Assembly: GCF_037996645.1 (NCBI RefSeq)
Contig: NZ_JBBMXV010000006.1
Location: 1 to 64,000, forward strand
Length of the DNA stretch: 64,000 nucleotides
Source: Halalkalicoccus tibetensis
GTDB lineage: Archaea > Halobacteriota > Halobacteria > Halobacteriales > Halalkalicoccaceae
Direction of reading: 5' to 3'
The position numbers were made by a program, and so were the translations under genes. Under the pieces are notes generated by a model. That model ran no database searches. It saw only the letters and a list, made by a program, of their open reading frames with translations, and was not told the DNA's origin. Shown in pieces: positions 35,615 through 44,967 of this stretch. The stretch's first letter is position 1. Each line of letters opens with the position of its first letter.

Positions 35615-36338
35615 AACCGATACGGCAGAATGTTTTAAAATGACGTTGGCCGGGAAACCTATCGAATATCGAGTCTTACAGAGTCGAGAGGCGGCTGAGC
35701 CTCGTATCGACGTCGACATTCGAGGTATTCGAGTGGTAATACCGTACGATAGGCAGGAGGATCCAGAAGAGCTCTTAGCTGACAACGCGGCCTGGATTCT
35801 CGAGAAGAAAGCCAAGTACGACCAGTACCGCGAGCAAGCACCTGAACGGGTCTTTGAGGCTGGTGAGACGTTTCCCTTCCTCGGCAAGGACCGCGAGCTT
35901 ATTATCGAACCCCGGGCGAAGCACGAACTCGATGGCAGTATAGTTTGCCTCCGTGAAAGTGCGGTTGCCCAGTCGTCCGTAAAACGAGTCCTCGAGAATT
36001 TCTATCGATCGCAAGCACGTGACTACCTGACTGAGCGAGCGGATCATTATGCTGACGAGATGGATGTCACGTACGAGAAACTGGAGCTACGGAATCAGCG
36101 TACGAGGTGGGGATCCTGTTCGACGTCGGGAACCCTAAGCCTGAATTGGCGGCTGATGATGGCTCCCCCAGACGTTATCGATTACGTCGTTGTCCATGAA
36201 CTCGCGCATTTACGGTTCCAGGATCACAGCCAACAGTTCTGGGACTGTGTTGGTCAATACGTCCCTGATTACAGGGAGCACAGCGACTGGCTGGACCAAC
36301 ACAGTGCCGAGCTAATTTTCAGTCAAGCTGACCTCTAG
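35607..36338 (+). CDS. YgjP-like (DUF45) zinc metallopeptidase in RM operon
   Basis: A 243-residue protein with the YgjP/SprT-like core RWGSCSTSGTLSLNWRLM and VVHELAHLRFQDHSQQFW, where HELAH (197-201) plus His207 bind zinc. Small metallopeptidases of this kind are a usual fourth gene of type I RM operons. They may trim or control HsdR, but the role is not established. It overlaps the hsdR stop by 8 bp, so it is translated with it. Confidence 0.92.
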   Translation: MPETDTAECFKMTLAGKPIEYRVLQSREAAEPRIDVDIRGIRVVIPYDRQEDPEELLADNAAWILEKKAKYDQYREQAPERVFEAGETFPFLGKDRELIIEPRAKHELDGSIVCLRESAVAQSSVKRVLENFYRSQARDYLTERADHYADEMDVTYEKLELRNQRTRWGSCSTSGTLSLNWRLMMAPPDVIDYVVVHELAHLRFQDHSQQFWDCVGQYVPDYREHSDWLDQHSAELIFSQADL

Positions 36339-37339
36339 AGGGTATGTTAACATAGAACATGTGGGAGGAATGCAAAAATCCGGTTGGTGGCAACATCCAG
36401 TATGTACATACAGACTGCCTCAGTGGATGTACCGAGCATAGTTAGTGAACTGATTTATTGAATCTTTTGAGGAGAATTATCTAAATACTTTTCGTACTAC
36501 GCGAGGCAACCGAATAAAGGAGGAAAGTCTACCTAATATCGTCTATATTATGTTGTATAAAGAGATTGTAACGGTGCCCTCCTGATACCATTCAAACAAG
36601 TTAGATTAGAGACTCATTTGGTAGATAGTCAGAGAGTCCCCGAGTTAATCTCGTGGCCTGTACTGCCCCCATCTGCTCTTACCCTCAGTGAAAAGTTCCC
36701 GAATGAGCTGCCGACACCACAGGCGGCCGGGTAAGGGGACCCCCGGTTCGAGAAACCGGCGTAATCTGAACAGAGAGATCAGAACTAAGCACTGTCCTGG
36801 GCATAAGCCTATTCAGTGATCGTCGACGAGAAAACTCTCTTTATCCTATTCAGAAACCCGAAGAGTGGATTTTGACTCGAAGTGCTATCGCTCCTATCCC
36901 GAGTCCACTATAAATCATTAAATCGAGGACATTCAGCGATCCTGCGTCCAGGAAAACTAGGATAGCGATCAGGAGCCCGATACAGACGCCTGCAAGGTAG
37001 CCATACGACTAGTAGCGAGAATTATCTACAACCATCACTGCACTCACGATAGAAACCGGAACTACTTACTAGAAGAGGCCATGCGGCAAGATACCTTGTT
37101 GAACAAGAACGGGAACGATCTCAACAATCAACCCGACACCTCTCTCAATGCCGTGATCAAGACCTAGCATCTATCAGGATGTTGCGGTACAATAATAGAG
37201 TGCTTCGTCTGTACCAACTTGTATCTAATAGCTGGTTACAGCTCTAACTGGCCCTCGGTTTCACTTTCAATTTGAATGGGGAACTAATATACGGTCAGCC
37301 ATACCACGTTCAAGAAACAGCGTTGTCGGAGGCACACTT
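36339..37339. other. Intergenic region of 1 kb with gene remnants
   Basis: No intact gene. Apart from the membrane-protein remnant at 36878-37169, there is a hairpin CCGGTT-CGAGA-AACCGG near 36751-36768 that superficially looks like a tRNA T-arm but has no matching acceptor, D- or anticodon arm. The rest is A/T-rich without structure I can name. Confidence 0.55.
36878..37169 (-). pseudogene. Remnant of a hydrophobic membrane protein
   Basis: On the minus strand one frame reads DHGIERGVGLIVEIVPVLV and, after stops, GYLAGVCIGLLIAILVFLD then GSLNVLDLMIYSGLGIGAIA, typical of membrane segments. Stop codons near 37070 and 37010 break it, and no start remains. Original identity unknown. Confidence 0.45.
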
Positions 37340-38437
37340 ATGCATATCCCCGAAGGCCAATACAATCTCAAGGAGTTCTGTCGAGTTATTTTCGACTCGC
37401 CAGAGTCTGTCCTAGAGGGATATCATGGACAACGCATCAAATCGTTCTTATACCTCTCAGATGATGGCTGGCGCGATTACCTTGACCAACATTACGAGAC
37501 CGAGGAACTCGGCGGGATAACGAAGTTCGTCGGAGAGTATACGAATAGGAAAGGAGCAGACCAGGCAGCTAAATTCTACGTCGGGGAGTATAAGGACGAT
37601 CTCCAAATGGTGCTCACTGCCGAAACCGAGGAGGCTATTCGACAAGCCTTACGCCCGGTGTCAGAGCACAGTGACTGCCTGTCACCGATGCCGATTATGA
37701 CTGAGGACTTCCAGACAATGAACGAGATCGTCCTCAGTAGTTACGATAATATGCGAATCGCCGAGTTCAAATCGAAGCGCGTGCCGAGTCTGGCGGACGC
37801 TCGAACCCGACCGGATGTTGATCGAGAGATCGAATACAAAGGTATCGACGGCCGCGACCGCCTCGACGAATTTCGTGAGGAGTACGGTGTTGTCCCGACC
37901 CGTATTCAATACGAACATGAGAATGTTTCCATTAGGATCGATACCTCTGGCAAGTTCACATTAGAGACCGTCAATCAGGAGAGCTTCAATATCCTGTTCG
38001 AACTGCTCAGCGAGGTGGTCGTGAACGTTCTCGAATTGCTCGATGTAGCGAATCAGATCAAGTTCGAGAAGCGTGAGGTGGAGCCGGGAAACTTGAAAAT
38101 CCAAGTGCCAGAGGTGAGTTCTGGTGAAATAGATTTTGATCACCCAGTGACGTTGATGCAAGCCGAGAGTTTCATCAAGGGGACTAAGAATAGCGATAAT
38201 CTGAACTTCAGCTTCACCGATGTCACAAAACAAGCCGGTTCACTGGACTTCTCCGCACAGGTAACGGACGAGAATAGAGGGTCGCTTTTCAACGTAAGTG
38301 CAACTGAGGAATCGATGCGGATTGTTCCGAAGCATAACTGCTCGTTCCCATCTCTCGTTGAGTTCTATCTCGCAGTAATCCAGATGTTGGACGGTGGGGC
38401 GAAGATGAAACTTTACGACTCTCAGACTGCAGCATAA
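37340..38437 (+). CDS. Unrecognised protein, first gene of a two-gene module
   Basis: A 365-residue soluble protein starting MHIPEGQYNLKEFCRVIFDS. It seems to have an N-terminal domain of about 130 residues, a middle with VRIQ/ISIRID-like strands, and a C-terminal beta-rich domain ending FYLAVIQMLDGGAKMKLYD. No catalytic motif. Its stop is 1 bp before the ATG of the nuclease-like gene at 38439, so they are a unit. Placed after the RM operon in a defence-like region. A sensor or complex partner is one possibility. Confidence 0.78.
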   Translation: MHIPEGQYNLKEFCRVIFDSPESVLEGYHGQRIKSFLYLSDDGWRDYLDQHYETEELGGITKFVGEYTNRKGADQAAKFYVGEYKDDLQMVLTAETEEAIRQALRPVSEHSDCLSPMPIMTEDFQTMNEIVLSSYDNMRIAEFKSKRVPSLADARTRPDVDREIEYKGIDGRDRLDEFREEYGVVPTRIQYEHENVSIRIDTSGKFTLETVNQESFNILFELLSEVVVNVLELLDVANQIKFEKREVEPGNLKIQVPEVSSGEIDFDHPVTLMQAESFIKGTKNSDNLNFSFTDVTKQAGSLDFSAQVTDENRGSLFNVSATEESMRIVPKHNCSFPSLVEFYLAVIQMLDGGAKMKLYDSQTAA

Positions 38438-38438
38438 T

Positions 38439-39524
38439 ATGACAAACGTTGACCCTCCCGATTCGGTGCCAGAGGGTCAAGAAACGACATACCGCGGGCT
38501 ATACGGCAAGTGTATTCATCATAAGTTCCGAGAGTTCCCGGAGCAGTCCAAACGTGAGACGCTCCGTGGAGAGATCGATGTCCAGCGCCACCACCGCAAA
38601 CTTATCAGCTACTCTATCTTCCCGTTCGCAGAAGGGAGCCCTGCGGGGTACAAGTTCATCACTGCTGAGCCGCTAGAGGAACTCGACGTTCCAAACTTTG
38701 ATTTCTTACTTTGGAACCTTGATGGGAGTGTGATATTCGGTGAAGCAAAATCTTCGATTCCCGATAGCGCAGCCACTGTTGTGAACCAGCTTCAAGAACG
38801 AAAAGAGGTGGCAGAAGATCACAAGGAGTACATCGAAGAAGAGTATCTTGGGAGCGAGATTAACCATATGGAGTTTGTGGTGGCGACATACGTCAATCAT
38901 GGCGACAAGATTGCGAAGGAAATCATCGAGACCGGTGCGGAATTTATTACGTGGGTAGTGGATGCTCACTCTGATACGCTGTGGATCCGGCAGGCAAGAC
39001 CCAGGTCATTTCCTGACAACTTGGAATCTGACGATCCTGACGCTATGCTTGAAGAGCTTGACCGCCGACATACTCACGACATTTCGTCTCTGAACAGTGA
39101 ACTGGATCGGGTGACCACGAGCTTCGGGCAGGCAGATGTTCTACCGACTTCAATCATTGTAGACCGTCTACGTGTTGTCGTACAGTCTCGCCGGGTTGAA
39201 GATCGATACCCGTGTGTTGATCGTGGAAATATTGAGAAGTATGTGTCGAATAGCGCGTTGAACTACTCCGATGAGCGCATCTCAGAGATCGTCGATGAGC
39301 TCATTGAATCGGGGAAGCACCTCAACTTCTTGTCTGAATGGGATGATGATCGAGCAGAGTTCAAGATCGTGTCCAACTACACAGCCAAAGATGATCTTGA
39401 GCGAGCACTCGAAAACAAGTGGGTAGACTGGCGGATCGAGGGAATGAAAGACCAGTTACGAGACGCGTGTGAGGAGCGTATTATTGCAGAATTCGGAAAG
39501 CAGAGTCAACTTGATGAGTTCTAG
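38439..39524 (+). CDS. PD-(D/E)xK-type nuclease candidate, second gene of the module
   Basis: A 361-residue protein. Residues 84-110 read NFDFLLWNLDGSVIFGEAKS, with Asp88, Glu102 and Lys104 matching a PD-(D/E)xK metal site, preceded by YSIFPFAEGSPAGYKFITAE. The C-terminal third has two winged-helix-like segments (CVDRGNIEKYVSNSALNYSD then RISEIVDELIESGKHLNFLS). It is tightly coupled to the gene at 37340. This domain set (nuclease plus wHTH with an unknown partner) is typical of defence genes, but I do not know a described system of this exact pair. Confidence 0.8.
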   Translation: MTNVDPPDSVPEGQETTYRGLYGKCIHHKFREFPEQSKRETLRGEIDVQRHHRKLISYSIFPFAEGSPAGYKFITAEPLEELDVPNFDFLLWNLDGSVIFGEAKSSIPDSAATVVNQLQERKEVAEDHKEYIEEEYLGSEINHMEFVVATYVNHGDKIAKEIIETGAEFITWVVDAHSDTLWIRQARPRSFPDNLESDDPDAMLEELDRRHTHDISSLNSELDRVTTSFGQADVLPTSIIVDRLRVVVQSRRVEDRYPCVDRGNIEKYVSNSALNYSDERISEIVDELIESGKHLNFLSEWDDDRAEFKIVSNYTAKDDLERALENKWVDWRIEGMKDQLRDACEERIIAEFGKQSQLDEF

Positions 39525-39734
39525 TGGTTCACGACGGCGGTATGTGCTCACTAGTCATCTCCACAAGTTCTAATTTCTTGATACGGTTATCCAAATCCAC
39601 AGATGGTAGTCTATCTTAACATGGGAATTTCGTTTAATTCCCCAGATATCGATCCTATACTGGTTCTTATGGGAATTTATTATGCCTAAATAGGCCGAAG
39701 TACGCCATATCCGTTTGAAATTTCTCTTAGTAGA

Positions 39735-39971
39735 TTATGACCGCGGGTCTTTGATGAGTTCGTATAGTCCCTCATACACCTTGCGTACGTTTCCATGCTC
39801 AACTAATCGACCAAGTCTATCACGAACGTACTGAAGGTTATAACCTGTTTTATCAGCGGCATACGGAGCCGTAATTCGCCCCTCATTTAACATGTCGAGT
39901 AACGCTTCATCTGCTGGCCCAAGATCATCTTCATTCAGCATTCGATCTCGGATAATAGTTATCTGGCTCAT
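39735..39971 (-). CDS. Small winged-helix DNA-binding protein (78 aa)
   Basis: MSQITIIRDRMLNEDDLGPA leads into a complete winged helix: ALLDMLNEGRITAPYAADKT, then the recognition helix NLQYVRDRLGRLVEHGNVRK and a wing (YEGLYEL). Many haloarchaeal plasmids encode such solo winged helices. Its start faces a hairpin at 40058-40078 and the small-gene cluster beyond, which it may regulate. Confidence 0.82.
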   Translation of the reverse strand: MSQITIIRDRMLNEDDLGPADEALLDMLNEGRITAPYAADKTGYNLQYVRDRLGRLVEHGNVRKVYEGLYELIKDPRS

Positions 39972-40057
39972 CTCTAAAGGGTGTATGGAGTAGATATTAG
40001 GCCTTAGTACCTAAGGGTTAAGTGGCTACAGCCAGTATATTTGACTAAGCACGAGCT

Positions 40058-40078
40058 GCCTCAGAAGGTCTCTGAGGC
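40058..40078. repeat. Hairpin GCCTCAGA-loop-TCTGAGGC
   Basis: Perfect 8-bp arms at 40058-40065 and 40071-40078 around a 5-base loop. It lies in the divergent region between the winged-helix gene and a zinc-finger gene, so an operator is likelier than a terminator. Confidence 0.65.
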
Positions 40079-40119
40079 CGGTGTTGATGCCACCGACCCC
40101 TCGTGCTGGAGAACCAGCA

Positions 40120-40326
40120 ATGAGCACTAGCAACTCAGCCGCAGAAAACAGTATCGCCTCCGAACAGACCCACCGAATCACCGGTCCCCACCGCGAACCC
40201 CCGTCGGTCGTCAACGCCACCACCTACTGGCGCTGTGAGGCCTGTTCTCGTGAATCCATCCGCGAGCAGGACCTTCACCGCGAGGCCTTCCACGCCGAGG
40301 ACTGTGAGGTGGCCGACCGATGCTGA
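40120..40326 (+). CDS. Small zinc-finger protein (68 aa)
   Basis: ATG 40120 follows a hairpin region. The protein reads ITGPHREPPSVVNATTYWRC, then EACSRESIREQDLHREAFHA and EDC. Cys-x2-Cys plus His/His/Cys gives one zinc site. A broken paralogue is at 61751-61926 (ITGPHLKLPEQ...YYRCENCGRES). Its end overlaps the next gene by 7 bp. Probably a DNA- or RNA-binding micro-protein. Confidence 0.8.
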   Translation: MSTSNSAAENSIASEQTHRITGPHREPPSVVNATTYWRCEACSRESIREQDLHREAFHAEDCEVADRC

Positions 40327-41084
40327 CCGAAATCTCCACCGACAGTACCCAACTGTTCGCCGGCGCGCGACTCTCCGACACTAACCCCGAATGCACCGCC
40401 TGCAACCGACCCCTTAGAGAAGGCGAACAGGTCACGATCTACGCCGCCCGCAAAGAGGACGCCCCCACGTTTGCAATCGAACGCATCTACTGTCGCAACT
40501 GCACCCCCGAGGAACTCACGAACCCGACGCTCGGCCTAAGCGAACACCTCCTCCAGAGCCGACTCACCCGAACGCTTGACGTTCGCACCCAGAGTGAGTT
40601 CCAGACACTCGGCGAAATCACGACACTCGATACAAGCGCCCCCAGCCAGGGCAGTGCCGAAGCCTACGAAGAAACCCCCACGGCACTCCTCCGAGATACC
40701 CACACCCAGAACCCCGCAAGCGCGGTCTATCACATTGACGACGGCGAGGGCCAGCCCCTCTGTAACTGCAACAGTGACGCCCACTACACGCCCGTTCCAC
40801 TCGCGGAAGCCGAGGCGAGCACGGCCCGCCAGTGCGAGAACTGCCAGATTGCCCGCCAGGGCAAACAGGCAACCCAGCCCTGTCCTCACTGTAACGCGCC
40901 GGTTGGGATGAGCGCCTGGCCCCAACACGTTCGGGCCTGTACGGGTGATCCGACCGACGCCGCCGAGGAGACCGATCCCGACGGCGACCCCGCGATCACC
41001 AATACCGACACCCGGACCCAACGCGCCACGAGCCCGGCCACACGCACGGGCGGTCGCACACAGCTCCACCAGCGCCAGGAGTAA
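40320..41084 (+). CDS. Multi-zinc-finger haloarchaeal plasmid protein
   Basis: A 254-residue protein with three or more Cys clusters: NPECTACNRPL with later YCRNCTPEE, then CNCNSDAH and QCENCQIARQ, then CPHCNAPVGM with WPQHVRAC. The tail is Thr/Arg-rich. The cluster spacing suggests several separate zinc knuckles that bind nucleic acid or protein. It is coupled to the small zinc-finger gene before it. GC content is clearly higher here than in the flanking regions. No enzyme motif. Confidence 0.78.
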   Translation: MLTEISTDSTQLFAGARLSDTNPECTACNRPLREGEQVTIYAARKEDAPTFAIERIYCRNCTPEELTNPTLGLSEHLLQSRLTRTLDVRTQSEFQTLGEITTLDTSAPSQGSAEAYEETPTALLRDTHTQNPASAVYHIDDGEGQPLCNCNSDAHYTPVPLAEAEASTARQCENCQIARQGKQATQPCPHCNAPVGMSAWPQHVRACTGDPTDAAEETDPDGDPAITNTDTRTQRATSPATRTGGRTQLHQRQE

Positions 41085-41258
41085 CCCGCGCCACAATGGG
41101 CGGGCTCTCTCACAGCCGTAGCGCTGCACGCCTATCGAGAGCCACGCCTGTACCACCCCGTATCTCGAGTGTAGTTACGCCGCTGAGCCACGCGTTCAGG
41201 TCGCTCGCCAGCCACGAGACGGGCCCGATCGTCTCACTTGCGACACACCGTATTTCCG

Positions 41259-41987
41259 ATGACTGAATCCACACCCACGACCACGAGTACGAGTACGACG
41301 ACCACCGACAGTACCGCTACCGACCAGCCGGCAACCGAGACCGACGAGCCAACGCTCGACTCGGTCTGTGAACAGCTCGAGGCGCTCACCGATCGCGTCG
41401 CAGAACTCGAGGCCGAAGTCGACCGCAAAGACGAGCGGGTTGAGGAACTCGAAGCAGAGCTCACCGAGTACAAGCGCTTTGCTGGCTCGGAGTTCGCCAA
41501 CGTTCGTGGGCGGATCACCGATGTCGAAGAACAGACCGAAGACCTGGAGACAACGCTCCAGGCAACGCCGACAGAGGCCACCGACGCTGAGGAGAACGGC
41601 TCCCAGACCACGACCATGGAGACACCGTTAGAACGCATCTGTACGCTCCCCGAGCACGTTGCCGACCGGGAGCTCACGACAAACCAGAAACGCGCTCGGT
41701 TCATCGCTCGTGACGTGCAGGACTACGCCGAGAAAGCGCCTGCTGGGCTCGTGCTCGATAGCCAGACGATCGCGAAGGTGATTACCGCCGCCGAAGGGTC
41801 GAAGCCCCACACGCAAACTGTGGCCCGAGTCATGGACTTCCTCGAGAAGTTGGGCAAAGACGACGTCGAGCAAACGAAGCGACGCGGCAAGAAGCTCGTT
41901 GTAGTTGATGAGGAGGCGGCCGACCGATATCACAATCGTTGTGATCGGGATATTGAGCAAGCCCCCGCAGGAAGCGTGATGTCCTAA
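41259..41987 (+). CDS. Coiled-coil protein with C-terminal DNA-binding-like domain
   Basis: About 242 residues from ATG 41259. The N-terminus is Thr-rich, then a coiled coil (VCEQLEALTDRVAELEAEVD through VEELEAELTEYKR), then a C-terminal domain with HVADRELTTNQKRARFIARD and KPHTQTVARVMDFLEKLGKD. The C-terminal third is duplicated at 49210-49424 as part of a 380-bp repeat. The domain looks like a winged helix. It may regulate the surrounding plasmid genes; not proven. Confidence 0.78.
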   Translation: MTESTPTTTSTSTTTTDSTATDQPATETDEPTLDSVCEQLEALTDRVAELEAEVDRKDERVEELEAELTEYKRFAGSEFANVRGRITDVEEQTEDLETTLQATPTEATDAEENGSQTTTMETPLERICTLPEHVADRELTTNQKRARFIARDVQDYAEKAPAGLVLDSQTIAKVITAAEGSKPHTQTVARVMDFLEKLGKDDVEQTKRRGKKLVVVDEEAADRYHNRCDRDIEQAPAGSVMS

Positions 41988-42154
41988 CAACGGACCAAGA
42001 GAAAGGCGCATAGTTCGAACCAACCACCCCAGGCAAGCCCTCCGGTCCTAGTCACAACTCCGAGCAGCCTCCTCCCATTATAGTAGTAGTAAAGGGAATA
42101 GAAACGGTTTCGTCGGTTCTACCTTCGGAAGCATATCACACCACGGTGTGATTA
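41774..42154 (+). repeat. Left copy of a ~380-bp direct repeat flanking the dehydratase island
   Basis: Covers the last 70 codons of the gene at 41259, its stop, the spacer with TATAGTAGTAGTA, and the palindrome TCACACCACGGTGTGA at 42136-42151. The right copy is 49210-49590, offset by 7436 bp, at visibly high identity (roughly six of seven bases) and with almost no indels. Third-position changes keep the protein sequence. Confidence 0.92.
42136..42151. repeat. Palindrome TCACACCACGGTGTGA, copy 1
   Basis: Seven-base arms around AC at the end of the left long repeat. The same 16-mer occurs at 49572-49587 and 51647-51662. Confidence 0.85.
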
Positions 42155-42599
42155 GATTGTGTATCTTGGTTAGGATTGTCACTGACTTGTTTAACACTAT
42201 CCTTTAGGACGGCATTTGATACTCGAGCCACTGGAGAACATGCCTCTCTTCATTCTTCGTCCGAAATATCACCAGCAAATCCATCTCTCCTCCATTACCG
42301 CAATCCAGCTGTCGTATCTGTGGATTAACCGCTGCTGCAGTGTTTCCTCTTCTTTCGCTTGTATTTACTAGGATCGCCACTCGCTATTTCTATTATTAGC
42401 CAGTTTTTATCGCCGCAAAATATATAATACGGAGAGAATGGCATTTCGCACGAATTAAAGTAAGATTGCCTTAACTAAACAAAATATGCGCTTATGTTTG
42501 CCAATATCTTATAGAACTTTAAAAATTGGATAAAATTAAGAATTATATTATTGAAAATAAATAAGGTTATATGCCGCGGGCAATTGGTGATGATTGCCA
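42155..42599. promoter_or_regulatory. A/T-rich promoter region of the dehydratase operon
   Basis: About 445 bp without a gene. The last 120 bp are very A/T-rich (TTAAAAATTGGATAAAATTA, then AATAAATAAGG about 50 bp before the ATG), giving a good TATA candidate. No cobalamin riboswitch fold was found, as expected in Archaea. Confidence 0.6.
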
Positions 42600-44321
42600 A
42601 TGGGTAACAATAATCCAGATTCGGAAGAGGTAGCACAAGCTACAGAAGAGGTGAAAGAGAAGCGTTCTAAGAGATTCGAGGTTCTTAATAATAGACCTGT
42701 CAACAAGGATGGGCTAGTCGAAGAGTGGCCAGAGGTGGGGTTTGTCGCAATGGAATCCCCGGACGATCCTGACCCCTCAATTACGATCGAAGATGGGACC
42801 GTTGTTGAGATGGATGGGATTGTACGAGAGGATTTTGATTTTGTTGATCAGTTTATTGCTGATTACGCGATAAACCCCAGCGTAGCTGAGGAAGCCCTCG
42901 AAATCGATTCAGTAGAGTTTGCTCATATGCTGGCAGATATCAATGTTCCTCGTGAGGAGATTAGACGATTAGCAACCGGGATGACTCCAGCGAAGCTCAC
43001 AGAGGTTGTTAATCAGATGAATACTGTCGAGATGATGATGGCGCTTCAAAAGGTCCGTACTCGTAAAAACCCTGGAAATCAGTGTCACGTGACAAGCGTC
43101 AAGGACCACCCAGCGCAGTTGGTTGCCGATGCGGCTGAGTCTGCACTTCGGGGTTTTGATGAAGCTGAGACAACAGTTGGGATTACACGTATTGCTCCAT
43201 TCAATGCCCTCTCCTTACTGATTGGAACTCAATGCGGTAGAGGTGGTGTATTGACACAGTGTGCAGTTGAGGAAGCGACTGAGCTCGAACTGGGAATGCG
43301 AGGGATGACCAGTTACGCTGAAACGGTCTCCGTGTACGGTACTGAGGACGTTTTCAAAGACGGCGATGATACACCATACTCGAAAGCGTTCCTCGCATCC
43401 GGATATGCTTCGCGAGGGGTGAAAATGCGATTCACATCTGGATCGGGATCAGAGGTGAACATGGGGCAGGCAGAGGGAAAATCCATGCTCTACCTCGAAA
43501 CGAAATGTGTATTGGTGACAAAAGGGTGTGGTGTCCAAGGACTCCAGAATGGGTCAATCAGTACCGTTGCTATTCCAGCAGCAGTTCCTTCTGGACTTCG
43601 ATGCATCCTTGCTGAAAACCTCATCGCAGGTATGGTTGATTTAGAGATGGCCTCTGGGAACGATCAGACATTCACACATTCGGAAACACGCCGAACAGCA
43701 CATATGATTCCCCAGATGTTCCCAGGGACTGATTTCATATTCTCTGGCTACAGTGCCGTACCGAACTACGACGATATGTTTGCCGGCTCTACTTTCGACT
43801 CGTCAGACTTTGATGATTACAACCTTATTCAGAGAGATTTCAAAGTTGACGGTGGTACCAAAGATGTCGAAGAAGAAGAGGTCGTCAAATATCGCAACCG
43901 CGCAGTCAAAGCGCTCCAAGCGGTTTTTGAAGAACTTGGTTTCCCACCAATTACCGACGAAGAGGTTGAGGCAGCCACGTATGCGGATGGTAGCGATGAC
44001 ATGCCTGACCGAAACCAAGCTAAAGACATCGAGGCTGCACAGGAGTTAATGGAGCGTGAAATTACGGGAGCAGATATCGCTAAGATATTGGCTGACCGTG
44101 GATTCGAAGATATCGCAGAAAATATCACTGGTATCCTTAGATCGCGTGTTTCTGGTGATTACCTCCACACCTCTGCGATTCTCGATGAGGAATTCAATGT
44201 GGTGAGCGCAGTTAACAATCCGAATGATTACGAAGGGCCTGGGACTGGATACCGGATTAGCGATGACCGCTGGGAAGAAATCAAGAACTATCGCCACGCT
44301 ATTGATCCAAAAGATGTCTAA
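42600..44321 (+). CDS. pduC: Diol/glycerol dehydratase large subunit (B12-dependent)
   Basis: About 573 residues, the normal length of the alpha subunit. Almost every active-site segment of the Klebsiella enzymes is present: NQCHVTSVKDHP (catalytic His), ETTVGITRIAPFNA (Glu), ATELELGMRGMTSYAETVSV, GVQGLQNGS (Gln) and MASGNDQTFTHSE (Asp). It converts propane-1,2-diol or glycerol to the aldehyde by adenosylcobalamin radical chemistry. ATG 42600 is preferred to TTG 42594. First gene of five in the same direction. Distinguishing diol from glycerol specificity needs structural comparison. Confidence 0.97.
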   Translation: MGNNNPDSEEVAQATEEVKEKRSKRFEVLNNRPVNKDGLVEEWPEVGFVAMESPDDPDPSITIEDGTVVEMDGIVREDFDFVDQFIADYAINPSVAEEALEIDSVEFAHMLADINVPREEIRRLATGMTPAKLTEVVNQMNTVEMMMALQKVRTRKNPGNQCHVTSVKDHPAQLVADAAESALRGFDEAETTVGITRIAPFNALSLLIGTQCGRGGVLTQCAVEEATELELGMRGMTSYAETVSVYGTEDVFKDGDDTPYSKAFLASGYASRGVKMRFTSGSGSEVNMGQAEGKSMLYLETKCVLVTKGCGVQGLQNGSISTVAIPAAVPSGLRCILAENLIAGMVDLEMASGNDQTFTHSETRRTAHMIPQMFPGTDFIFSGYSAVPNYDDMFAGSTFDSSDFDDYNLIQRDFKVDGGTKDVEEEEVVKYRNRAVKALQAVFEELGFPPITDEEVEAATYADGSDDMPDRNQAKDIEAAQELMEREITGADIAKILADRGFEDIAENITGILRSRVSGDYLHTSAILDEEFNVVSAVNNPNDYEGPGTGYRISDDRWEEIKNYRHAIDPKDV

Positions 44322-44381
44322 AAATACCTCCATCTGGTGCAAATTGATCAGCTACAAACTAAGATCAGGAAAACTACTACC

Positions 44382-44954
44382 ATGAGTCAAACAGAACAAC
44401 GAAAACGGACGGTCACGTTCGAAGATATTGGGCCTGCGGAGAAAGGTACCACCCCCGATGAGGTTGTCATCGCCTTGAGCCCGGGGTTCGGCGAAATAAG
44501 CACAGAAACACTGTCTGGGATCTCTCACGCCGAGATACTCCGTGAGACAATGGCGGGTATAGAAGAAGAAGGCGTCTCAATGCGTATTGTTCGCGTGTAC
44601 GATACTGTCGACCTAGGTCGGATGGGACTTATCTCCTCGAATCTCAGTGGTTCCGGTATTAGTATCGCGGTTCAAGCGAGAGGTACTACACTGATCCACC
44701 AGGAGGATCTATTACAGCTTGATAATCTAGAGCTCTTCCCCCAAGGACCGTTGCTAGTGCCGGAGACGTTCCGTGCAATCGGCCAAAACGCTGCCCGCTA
44801 TGCAAAAGGTGAGAGTCCAGCTCCTGTCACGGTTGAAAATGACCCTATGACACGGCCAAAATTCCAAGCAATGGCGGCTATTTGGCACATAAAAGAGACA
44901 GAACGACTCGGTGAAGATCGCGGACAAGTCGAATTAGACGTCAACTTCAGCTAA
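44382..44954 (+). CDS. pduD: Diol/glycerol dehydratase medium subunit
   Basis: About 190 residues. It has GTTPDEVVIALSPGFGEIST, RIVRVYDTVDLGRMGLISSN and LSGSGISIAVQARGTTLIHQ, all conserved in the beta subunit, which with alpha binds the cobalamin. ATG 44382 (MSQTEQRK) is chosen; the frame up to 44337 is not conserved. It starts 60 bp after pduC. Confidence 0.95.
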   Translation: MSQTEQRKRTVTFEDIGPAEKGTTPDEVVIALSPGFGEISTETLSGISHAEILRETMAGIEEEGVSMRIVRVYDTVDLGRMGLISSNLSGSGISIAVQARGTTLIHQEDLLQLDNLELFPQGPLLVPETFRAIGQNAARYAKGESPAPVTVENDPMTRPKFQAMAAIWHIKETERLGEDRGQVELDVNFS

Positions 44955-44967
44955 TACACTACCAACA

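Noticed and set aside
36740-36775. tRNA gene
   Set aside because: A GGTTCGA-like hairpin resembles a T-arm, but no acceptor stem, D-arm or anticodon arm can be folded around it.
40536-41156. 206-codon minus-strand frame over the multi-zinc-finger gene
   Set aside because: The plus-strand gene has conserved Cys clusters and coupling to its neighbour; the antisense product is Gly/Val/Arg low complexity.
42155-42599. Cobalamin riboswitch before the dehydratase genes
   Set aside because: No B12-box or matching fold seen, and such riboswitches are not expected in Archaea.
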